Assembly (NCBI GenBank): GCA_964472265.1
Contig: CAYYJO010000021.1
Location: 1 to 29,586, forward strand
DNA from: JAGNLA01 sp964472265
Lineage (GTDB): Bacteria > Caldisericota > Caldisericia > JAAYUI01
DNA: 29,586 bases
Direction of reading: 5' to 3'
Both the position numbers and the translations under genes were made by a program. The stretch's first letter is position 1, and each line of letters starts with the position of its first letter. Shown in pieces: positions 17,501 through 24,400 of this stretch. The notes beneath the pieces are model-generated. The model saw nothing but the letters and a program-made list of their open reading frames with translations. It ran no database searches and was not told where the DNA came from.

Positions 17501-18295
17501 AGACCGGCAACAGTTGATGAAAAGGGTCAGTTCAAGGCAACCGTCAAGCTCAACGCAGGTATGAACAATATCGTTATCGTTGCAACCAATGCTCTTGGTC
17601 AGTCAGTGACCAAGGTTGTAAGGGTTGAGTCCAAGACAACGCCGTCAGGCATCATCATCGACAAGCTTGGTGACTTTGCAAACGTTAAGCAGATCAGAAT
17701 CAGAGGTCATGTCGAACCAAGCACAAAGGTCGAAGTGACCAACACAACAAACGGCGCATCAGGAGCAGTTTCAGTTGTAAATGACGTCTTTGTCTGTGAC
17801 ATTGACGTTGCCCCGGGTGCAAACACATTCGAAGTCAAGGCAACCGACAAGGTTGGCCAGGTCAGCACAGCAAAGACAGACGTCTACGTCTGGACAACAA
17901 AATCTGTCAAGATTCAGCTTGGCTCAAAGGTAGCTGTTGTTGACGGCATCCCGATGTCGATGGCTGCAGCACCGGTAGTGACAGGTGGCAACGGATTCGT
18001 TCCTCTTGCCGATCTTGTTTCAATGCTCATCCCAGGAACAGCACAGCCAGTGACAGCAGGAAACACCGTAACAGTCAGCTTTGGTACCCACACTCTCACT
18101 CTCACTCTCAACCAGACAACAGCAATGCTCGATACCGCACCGATGGCTCTCAAGGCAGCACCGTACGCAGCAAACGGAATCGTTATGTTCCCGATCAACA
18201 ATCTCAATCTCCTCACCGGTAACGACGCAAATGTTACTGTTGAAGTTCTCAACGATGCAGCCAGCAAGACAATCACAATTACAAGGCGCTGGTAA
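8582..18295 (+). CDS. Giant secreted modular surface protein, paralogue 1 (3237 residues)
   Basis: A Sec signal peptide (cleavage about V-K-A25/D) opens an extracytoplasmic protein with no later membrane segment. In order: N-terminal block with WY-x-V and DPDG (154-180) and GSCL-NNTQGPY (198-225); three EPIY/calcium-loop modules (from about 331, 700 and 778); a small barrel-like module (443-519); a concanavalin-like jelly roll inserted at about 805-1091; a long scaffold with LKVEQTSHIKV (1158), EFTPYRGT (1272), RSYPGGQT (1777), vicinal C1990-C1991, a calcium-type loop (2100-2111) and PHPDD (2297); a Big-1-like domain (about 2850-2935); two Ig-like domains (2940-3106); a copper-amine-oxidase-N-like domain (3107-3237). 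No catalytic motif is recognised. Likely a surface-layer, sheath or fibre protein. Strong codon bias suggests high expression. Confidence 0.9.
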   Translation: MKKFTTLIVALAMVFTLASTWIVKADSGVRTNLTNKAATNVAVKWYMVGYDRDGNYLNPNTLKPADITAAGSDGSEYQLFPWQKPNQVVWGRASTSNNYAMPRLLPTQGYDPLGRTIVGNRDYNDNYTTNVYAFWTEFFLTVTPSSGASQAYAHWYAVIDKEGNLWLDPDGVFHNPGLDVTADPMFYLPNNIRTYTEGSCLYNPKGTVDPLPNNNTQGPYKLIFTDPSTMQEIYFWWKYDDNGHLVDRVWKIGWADMCDYNPVPNPSQGWNPALPALSSVVGYRSAYDPFLKTTVTQNDIDWDYKLYLTDFAPATTAAWPNCQQGAECYFDTNGNSRLDPYEPIYRKSTGNNGNTVQVNDIRCVNMSVPKGIGNYVANYKQFTIVTNADYDFGRALIPLNSVNAPAGTPVYAHTNGQVPGNPNVRFENDEFVYRKISTFARIRTQLTAAMAVGTNTLTVASTAGFAVGDRIMIHGTGLDLSELRTIASIPSATQMTLTATVANAHAAGLWVYRQTAVDFGDIRMSPVNHRFNNSTDSLLWMGNWWGDGLVLLEVINGGCNTDMYNVTVETDLWEGVVPSETAAALRTANGDIVAAAQRIQKTTVLDPTGTEFRVPATTFENLKFEYREYLGIEIFKDDGINNNLGSGFIDPNVIRSSLSDDYSMWYTTEQFVGAKDEETAKDYAWSMATRPFFSDEMYIDLNGDGALGLGEPMYRDVDLSGNISKGDIRINDITIDNTFVVVSYAAGSRVTAGDVDVAQQTVFGWVLRSIPVAVRYYDQQHGCEPANRTYDIGEPIYFIPSMASNQSVLYSNNFNAVATPPWANAWDPANWTLIDETNSACGSSTSYADPNMIYWNPTETQWNYAVASPTGSNAARFDRGMVINNASMVSGPTQTFGFDLLYEPSNWAGTGDLGGGTYGFNAVGVVFGYLNDRNFDVMWFAPSVDGTGNMWLYNGSGVGGGTYCPSTLRGLPQNYQGANRIYVRFCRYVNGAEVYSNDVATFNWTSWGTPFRVEVIMNSATSVLFNLPSFFSQIDLSSFLVASGASLPGTGFGFVRFAEDGTGYGLPNYWDAKDPAYIDNVQLLRPAAGLSNASIRLTDVWYGDVFYPAGSQVLSGDFYRVKNPIYGLTTGNNCSKRYLDAEVLPGSVGLNVEVTPKLKVEQTSHIKVTTNYPIEGEYVAGKVVGDKRSRLYYRPDSHILNTIPLQYQVVYSSKEDAEYNFYKPDQSVKGEVLYVSLRSTDFTESGSTLNSIRELYEKVGIIDAKNPVLDWEFTPYRGTIIDDIGQEMPVLVKGYIEKGGALVAPPDSRFTNSINFNNSSTRTVDPAAVAYYTNNYIDPWHMVRKWELKEAYNQYYNQAYTRACRIVYSPYEVDKVSNCQLGDRYDCFGLEKLTVEPEGIKLVPNTPCVDPLSYRYPNITLTLNAFDNPNDVNDPAGYTMAVPETRSTSKTSNAIATYNVNGAGIRYMCMMKRWNRYASVNAETYYICQVNEDGSYGYWSLGETSSSSLYPQIRGCLDPNDTVTASAVPLFNSSNSIARGSNVYDVGDADCSVGSGIRDICGSGFPALGDVNMYDTYGNFFDPDPNFGGLGEVYHFGVYALITGRSDQQQGGQMPVVCQPINSNSKLDIRVHTTNIVVDYNSKTAKNPGAYFIADNKAAVMQASQSNGSSQYNPSVSMNYMSNPPGIRYLQYAETIDYCDVISLKVLTPDQDLNFNNFYVVDRPLQFSSVGYTGSDSDVTSGAARVRNDDPARWIMPRYNPICVLRPLSSETNTDMRSYPGGQTHVGRVVNSQRGNGYNAYPAMWRQKFNKLGTEFYGLADYGVFFELSSGSGQGSMLSFATGTVNRIEFEGPFMTPMDIDPSPSITKYRSGTAAGSTNGYQYKGLRFVPIKYDYTGKIVVDPINYLAYELGASDYTNVISPACTTVGDRINRSDTNPFLYVGKELAYNRVSRPGGVRVFVFDEIIPIGPGRINITVWLTNGVKKVFQDCCVSPPANGIDVSGIKIDGMPDQIIVDSESTLKLTLTEGYGVQSDGPPPEFGMGPQDFKECNDAFVYVWQDRGVMDPIDKLFAGAGDGYVTKPPQSSDYTATYSGYDAADDLNDDGAISFDQYETEIMGKYDIAASTWEGGVIDARTFHRNGGVYMFKLDNAARPTTVGIDFGAKGPIVTPDHVIADDEMLDITVTAYKYGDDSNDRSFRPFWGGRDNNDTNTFSHEVYLAGQAAASVEAKDDFSATLTPNLLTAGVQSELVDPTKPLMFTLKDANQQPVDLTVGIPDSKGDTLVKIDPMWMHLFKDPHPDDQYYYKGQVLPQYYWLRTDLHNDDYSAIGNKRLYSWARNPFMPIRFSYNAKEGQYTFAGFVANDKGEFTVHIYSPDRKHKAVVPVKVELPIVSYELQTIDLSNNASSTTFSVPGNAGDPDFVMTAPDMRRYDILITMKTAEGQLIQGLAQSTSVCEGGGGMYARWTPFFTREAHYDWVSNPSTTYGNYLRMTGQRTETNYWLTGAVGGRSYQQFDFDLFNNGVPGDEYGETVTPGAQWSDSGIRLNGKTGAAYATYYPTVNRMYPDGTYARFQAWDGPFDKPSAAPEGYGCGCIYNNEYEKLYIFGDLSKDYRLTYRDSLNINNRGQGVFRYWADDACKVGVLVGVSEWGLMPEFSDVYGGTQPYTDPYMPQRTITRFSHTMSGSSYVGTNDGAYYLDWDAMPNKLVEVKYPKITVRWGETNEEISKQYLDKDNYDLAYGIENHLVLEVFPADSRDLPILAGTAVSIGYFATYEHPWSGPKHESSIFGHILSSPINPRSRVAQVYFTPTGTGKNMASVDLWNNQYMQFPHDHAYEVINFDIIMSLQIIADTPENLKVGKPGKLVVTVVETANNPNMPNIVPGATVHIKGAGVEAEKKTDKDGKAEFMITPTERGRIVITASYESMKDTYDVVYVESYVAPPMLDVSPVSPVIASDSITIDGRTNEGCRVTVNGRPATVDEKGQFKATVKLNAGMNNIVIVATNALGQSVTKVVRVESKTTPSGIIIDKLGDFANVKQIRIRGHVEPSTKVEVTNTTNGASGAVSVVNDVFVCDIDVAPGANTFEVKATDKVGQVSTAKTDVYVWTTKSVKIQLGSKVAVVDGIPMSMAAAPVVTGGNGFVPLADLVSMLIPGTAQPVTAGNTVTVSFGTHTLTLTLNQTTAMLDTAPMALKAAPYAANGIVMFPINNLNLLTGNDANVTVEVLNDAASKTITITRRW
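9908..10138 (+). other. Small barrel-like 'V-GD-I-I-G' module in paralogue 1
   Basis: Residues 443-519 contain 'LTVASTAGFAVGDRIMIHG', 'LRTIASIPSATQMTLTAT' and 'NAHAAGLWVYR'. The pattern is strand, G-F-x-V-G-D-x-I-x-I-G, strand, then a His/Gly end, as in small beta-barrel modules of many secreted and phage structural proteins. Paralogue 2 has two such modules at the corresponding place (about 440-578) and three more elsewhere. Confidence 0.6.
10994..11854 (+). other. Inserted concanavalin-like jelly-roll domain in paralogue 1
   Basis: About 287 residues (805-1091) between 'EPIYFIPSMAS' and 'NASIRLTDVWYG' split what is a continuous EPIY module in paralogue 2. Features typical of LamG/keto-disaccharide-hydrolase-like folds are 'GVVFGYLNDRNFDVMWF', 'PFRVEVIMNSATSVLFNL', 'TGFGFVRFAEDGTGYG' and the closing 'DPAYIDNVQLL'. 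Such domains often bind glycans. Binding here is inferred. Confidence 0.7.
17882..18295 (+). other. C-terminal copper-amine-oxidase-N-like domain, paralogue 1
   Basis: Residues about 3107-3237 match the PF07833-type pattern: 'KIQLGSKVAVVDGIPMSMAA', a 'GFVPLADLVSML' helix and closing strands ending ITITRRW. Despite its name, this module is not catalytic and is common at the ends of large surface proteins. Paralogue 2 ends in the same domain (ITITRLYK), so a shared role in anchoring, assembly or export is likely. Confidence 0.75.
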
Positions 18296-18312
18296 GTAAC
18301 TTAATCAACTTT

Positions 18313-18342
18313 GCCTGCCAGAGGTTAGACCCTTTGGCAGGC
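18313..18342 (+). terminator. Stem-loop after paralogue 1, terminator-like without T-run
   Basis: GCCTGCCA (18313-18320) pairs perfectly with TGGCAGGC (18335-18342). The pairing continues inward (GAGG with CCTT) to 12 bp around a 6-nt loop, 17 nt after the stop codon. It is followed by CGGAAAAACAC rather than T residues, so it is not a canonical intrinsic terminator. It may protect the 3' end or insulate the next promoter. The stem after paralogue 2 has the same context. Confidence 0.5.
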
Positions 18343-18346
18343 CGGA

Positions 18347-18368
18347 AAAACACAAGGATTTATATAAA
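18347..18368 (+). promoter_or_regulatory. Candidate promoter region of paralogue 2
   Basis: An A5 tract (18346-18350) precedes GATTTATATAAA (18357-18368), which offers -10-like hexamers TTTATA, TATATA and TATAAA. TTGGCA at 18334-18339, in the upstream stem, is a possible but badly spaced -35 (19 bp or more). The arrangement of stem, A-tract and GATTTATA recurs before paralogue 3. Confidence 0.35.
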
Positions 18369-18401
18369 CATAATGTCGATTCATCGTCGGAGTTGGAAAA
18401 A

Positions 18402-18460
18402 GGATAAGCCCGAAAGGGCAACCGCAGGAACAATGGCTCTGGGTAACTTAGGCCTGATCC
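18402..18460 (+). ncRNA. Compact structured leader of paralogue 2, possible cis-acting RNA
   Basis: GGAT (18402-18405) can close with ATCC (18457-18460). Inside is a perfect GCCC-GAAA-GGGC hairpin (18408-18419) with a GNRA tetraloop, followed by GGCT (18435-18438) that could pair with GGCC (18451-18454, one G-U). The element ends 3 nt before GGAG, so folding could affect translation. It has fragments that recall riboswitch motifs but fits none that I know. Confidence 0.35.
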
Positions 18461-18474
18461 GAAGGAGAGGTTTG

Positions 18475-21400
18475 ATGAAGAGAATAATTTCTGTAATGGT
18501 TGCAGCTATCATGATCTTTGGTGTGTTTGCCGGATCAATAACAGCAAACGCAGCGACTAATATCGCATCACCGGAGAATCAGCATGCCACATTCATAGCA
18601 AATAGATGGCATGCCGTTGGTAATGACAAGTACGGCGATCCGCTCACCGGCGACAGGGAATTCCCTTGGCAGAGTCCGGGCGAGTCCATCAGCAACTACT
18701 GGGGCCGCTCAAACTACAAAATGCCAAACGCCCTGACCGCCAGGAACAAGTCCACAGGTTTCGCAAGTGCTGTGACATCCAATAACTCAAGGCTGTCAAC
18801 ATCACCGATGCTCTGGACAGAAGTCTGGCTTACCGTCATCGCTGACAATGGCAACTCAAAATTTATAACTGATGAGGGCGGAGACTACGTCAACATCGGT
18901 AGATGGTATGTAGTAATGGACACAACGGGCCAGGTTTGGTTTGACCCTGATGGACGCTTCCATGACAGCCGCTACCTTCCGTCAGCTGACCCTTCCTCAC
19001 CAGCATACGCATATGGCGTAAGCGGCGGAAACGGAACAACATACTCAGCAGATGGAACCGCATACGGCTCATGCCTCTCAAACCCACTTGCAAAGGTTGA
19101 CCCCTTCGAAGGCAACAACACACAGGGTCCATACGCATTCTCACCAAAGGACTCCGACGGAAATGATAACCCATTCTATGTAGAACCTCTCTACTTCTGG
19201 GTTAGACCGACGATGACCAACGAAGTGAACTCGGCAGAAGGCAACACCACCTGCAACGCTTACATCAACCACACCCTCAAGGGCGAATCAAGAGTTTTCC
19301 AGCTCGGTATCGCTTCAAGACCAGACTACTATGCAATTGGCAGAACAAGCCCACTTGGCAATGTATCAGACGGTATTGTAAGATCTGGCGAATGGGATGA
19401 AGGCGTAAGCATTGTTTCGTTTATGCCTGACGAGATGTGGATTGACTCTCCACTTCCAGCGCCATGGGGTACCGGTGGAGTATCAAACGGTTTCACAGCC
19501 GGTGACTTCATGTACCGCGACAGAACCGTTGGCCCGGCAACAGTACAGCCAAACGATGTAAGACTCACAAACATCGTCGTAGGCATTCCACCAAACACAA
19601 CAATGTATGTTGCAGGAACCATAGTTTTGGCTGGCGATCTCGATGTCGGCGTTCCACTTTACAACTTCCCCGCAGGATTTGTTTATGCCAAAAGGGGTGG
19701 AGCCGCAAAGACAAAAATGACATACTCGGTAAATGCAAGAGCAATCCACCAGCCAATGGGCGAAGGTTATTGGTCTGACATCTCACCAACCGGAATGTCT
19801 TTTGTTGCCGCTGACGACGTGTCAAAAATGAGCGTCGGTGCAGCAGTCAGAATCGGACCAAACCGCAACAACCAGTTCCAGACATGCAAGATTACAAACA
19901 TCATTAACACTTCATCGTCAGCCTCATGGACTTACTGTGCTGGCTACGATCCGTATAACTGGTATGGCACCGGTGTAACAGGCTGGCTCTACTACTACTG
20001 GTATTGCAACGGATCGTTTAATATCGGTGATTATGTATGGATGGGTTCCCAGGAAATTGCTCGCGTAACAAACCTATATTACAACCTCTGGGGCTATTAC
20101 CACATTCTGCAGATCAACAACAGCAATCCAATTGTTACATCGACATGGCCGTACCAAATTGGTAACAGAAATCCAACTCCGTACTATTACTGGAACAACA
20201 TGTCAGCTCGCAAGGTTCAGAAGGGTATCGAACTGGACTGCGAACTCCAGTATGACTTCGAAGCAGGCGTAAAAATTGAAGTTGTTGGATTCTCACCAGG
20301 CGACCTCATCTACAAGCAGGTTGATACGTCAGCCAACGTCGTCATTGCCGGTGACACAAGATACACCGACACCGACGGCCACATGATTGACGGATACTCA
20401 ATGGGTCAGGGTGCATGGGAAGACGATGCCCTCATTATGGCAGAAGTTTTCTTTGCAGATCCAAACGATCCAAGATATCAGAAGATGATCAAAAACAGCG
20501 ACTGGAACAGGTCTGATTCTGACCCGGTCACTTCATCGACAACAAAAACCGTAGACACAGCCTATGGTCATTGCATGCCAACCTACGACCTCTCGGTTGA
20601 GTGTGATTTCTGGCAGGGCGAACGTGTTTGGGTTTACAACACAACAACGCAGCAGTGGGAAAGCACATGGAAAGGCATTGATCCAGCAGCAACTGCAACC
20701 GCTCTGAGATCACCAAATCCAGATGTTCAGCCACAGCATGAAAGAATTGCAAAATCGACAGTCCTAGACAAGAGCGGACAGCAGTTCTTCGTCCATACAA
20801 CAACAATCCACAATGTCACGCCAGACTACAGAGAATACCTCGGACTCGAAATATTCCTTGACAACGGCTTTGACAACTCACTGAACTCAAACCCAGCATC
20901 TGAGAACCCAAGAGCACAGGATCTTTTTGACAACTACGTCAGGGGTGCAGTGTGCGAACCGTACATGGGCGCAACCGACAGAGGCATTGATCTTGACTTT
21001 GGTAGGCCTCTGACAACGCTCAACGGTTCACCGGATTCTCCAAAGTATTACGACATGGATGGTGGAGCAGCATACGGTTGCAACGAACCAATCTACTTTG
21101 ATATCGACCTTAGCAACACCGTCTCAGTAAACGACAGACGTGCAACACCAATCATGATCACGGCAGGCGCAAACAATGCCGGAACGCCAGCATACTATCC
21201 ATCAGGATCAACAGTTGCCCAGGGCGACGTTGACGTTGGTAGACCGCTGAGAACATTTGCAGCCACAATCAAGTACTTCGATTCCTATCACCCAATCTCA
21301 AGACTTCCGTCCGGCAAGTACGAGTACGGCGAGTCAATTTACTGGGACATCCCGGAACCACCAAGCTATCCAAACGGTTCAGGCGTTGTCAATGCCGCTG

Positions 21401-24400
21401 ACCTCAGATACTCAGAAGTAAAGATCGGCCCAGTCGTTTATCACTGCGGCGAAAAGGTTGGCATTGGTGATGCATTCACATACCAGTATCCAGTCTACAT
21501 GATCAGCCTTGGCAAAAACGGCGATTACAACTACATGGACTTCCCGGTTCTTCCGTTCCCGACCATGGATGTTGACATCCAGATAGACAAAACCCTCAAG
21601 GTTGAACAAACCTCACACATCAAAGTAACAGTCAACCCACCACCAAAACCAGGTGAGAGCATCTTTGTGGCACTTCGTGAAACAAAGATCAACGCAAAGC
21701 TTCCAATTGCAGAACAGCAGATCTACACTGCAAACGGTGGCCAGGCAGACAACTGGCTTGAGCCAAACTCAGCCTATACCTGTGACGGCACTATCACAAA
21801 CACCCACTTTGACCACAACTACATGGGTTACTATTACTGGCCGTACTACTACTTCTACGGCGGAAACAACCACTTTGTAACTCTTCCATGGACATTCAAG
21901 TTCTATGGCATTGAATACACAACAATCAACGTTCAGATGGACGGCATCATCGGATTCGGCCCATCTGCAACACACACACAGATCCAGTATCCAGGTTGGT
22001 GGGAATCCTCATCATACTCATACGGCTACTACGGTGATGTCGGCAGAAGAATGAACCAGACCGGCGCACCAAGAGCAGCAGCCCTCAACTACTTCTGGAG
22101 ACTGAACGAATGCTGCTGGGGTGATGCAATATGGCCAGCAACAGGTGAAACAGTTTATGTAATCACCTGGAAGGGTTCTTATGGTCCAGGACAGTACTAC
22201 AGCCTTAACCCGCCATTCCCGGAAGACCTCAAAGCTCAGCTGATCCTCTTCTCAGATGGCAGAATTCTCATGCAGTACAAGAAGACAAATTGCCCGTCAT
22301 ACTTCTACGGTCAGTACATTGACGGTCAGTCAAATTCTTACCAGATCGGCATCTCGGCCGGTGACGGAACAAACTACACCGTCTACAATGACAACGGCAC
22401 ATGCGGCTGGGGTCCGGAAGGCAACGTCATGTTCACTCCTGTGACAATTCCGGCAAAGCCAGGCGTCCCACAGCTCAACATCGGCGAAGACACGAAGTTC
22501 ATGAACGCTGACAACCCGCTTGCCGAATTCGAGTTCACTCCATACAGGGGAACCTGTCAGGAAGACGGCACAAGGTCACCAATTGAGATCAACCTCTACC
22601 GCAACTCCGGCGGATATGATGATCCTGTTCCAAGAAACCCGCCACCAAAGACATACATGACATACAGGGAACCATCATTCTCAATCCCATCACCAGATTG
22701 GAACGGAAAAGTCATCGCTGTTTACTCGGTCTTCGGCTATCTGCCAGGCGACTGGGTACTCATTGGCTATCCGTACAATATCGAGCGAAGGAAAGTTGTA
22801 CAGGTTCATGTTGGAGATTCAGGCTCAACAACCGTTCAGTCCTACCACTCCTATGCCTCATCAACAAGCCTTATGACAAAAATCATTCCAATTGAAAGCG
22901 TCCAGAAGTTCATTGCAGGACAGACTGTAATTATTGGTGAAAATGTTGAAAGACACTCGCCATCTGGCCCATACATTCAGGAAACACACATCATTGCAAC
23001 CGTTTACCAGGTTCCAAACCCGCCGGCAGCATACCAGTTGGTTACAACCACAATCACTCCGGGAAACAACGTAACATTCAGTGTTAACGACACAACTGGC
23101 TACAGCGTTGGCGATTACATCGGTTTCGGCCCATACCCGGACTGGTGGGATCAGTCACCAAAACGCGGCGTGGAAACGGCAAGGATTACTGCAATAACAC
23201 CAACTTCGATCACTGTTAATACAATCCACACAACGCTTTACTACTACAACTACTACTACATCCATCAGGTCAACGCAATCGAAACACGCGACCCAATCAA
23301 GTTCGACCACTACGGACCAGGCGATGAGCCGGCAGGTTCTAACAGAACAAACAAGGGTTGCCTTGTTCTCAACACCGAATTCAGCCTTACCCTTGACCGC
23401 GGTCTCAACTTTGACCACGGCTTTGGCGAACCGGTTGTCGGACTTCTCTACTTCGATCCGTACTATTCAGACAACAAATGGAGCAGATTTGACAACGACA
23501 TGTACGATGCAAGATCATTTGCAAATATGCTTGCTGCAGACGACATGTCACCGGATCTCGACAACAATTATGACTGCTATTTCCGTGGCAAATACAACAT
23601 TGATCCGGAAGACATCAACATCGAAACCTACAGAAAGTGCATCAGAATAGGTCAGCTTGAACAGAGATTCCCGAACGTTCTTCTCAAGCTCTGGGATGCA
23701 GACAACCTCAATGATGTCAACGACCCGGCAGGAATTCCAATCTCAGTTCCGGCAGGTATTACAGGCGTCGACCAGACAATCATCGCAAACGTAAACGCTT
23801 CAGGTTGCGGTGTCGCATACCTTATGACAGTCGATGGCTTCCAGATTGCAAACCCACCACCAATCGGACCGGTCACGCACCGCTTCATTGTCCAGGTCAA
23901 CACCGATGGCTCATACGAGTTCTGGAGATGGTACGAACCAGCTGCAGGAACACAGGTTTATGATGCCCTCGATCCAAACGACTGGCTTTACAGATGGCTC
24001 GATGACGATGATGACAGAATCATCAGCCCACCACTGCGTACCTCAATCCCAATGCACGACACCCAGTACGGCACAATGCTCATCGACAACGACTGCTCTC
24101 TTGGCGGCGGCGTGTGCGATCCTGTCAACTTTGGCAAGGCATGGCCATGCCTTGGTGATGTAACGTGGAACGACGCATACGGCAGATTCAACGGAACAGT
24201 CCAGGACAACAACAACAACTATCCAAACACTGGTACACAGCCGAACCCACCATACGCATGGGGTCGCATCAGCCACTTTGGCGTACCGTGTGCAATTGAA
24301 AGATGGGACTCAAGCGCAACCCGTAACCTCCAGACAGACGGCGGACAGATCATGTTCCCGCTCCTTCCGAAGACACAGGGCAAGATCGCAGTCAGAGTCT

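Noticed and set aside
18402..18460. TPP or c-di-GMP class I riboswitch
   Set aside because: Strings such as CTGGGTAA and GGGCAACC recall those families, but the order and the partner stems are wrong. No full consensus can be traced.
18334..18474. N-terminal extension of giant paralogue 2 from TTG 18334
   Set aside because: It begins inside a 12-bp stem-loop and would place a signal peptide 48 residues in. ATG 18475 has GGAG at 7 nt and a normal signal peptide.
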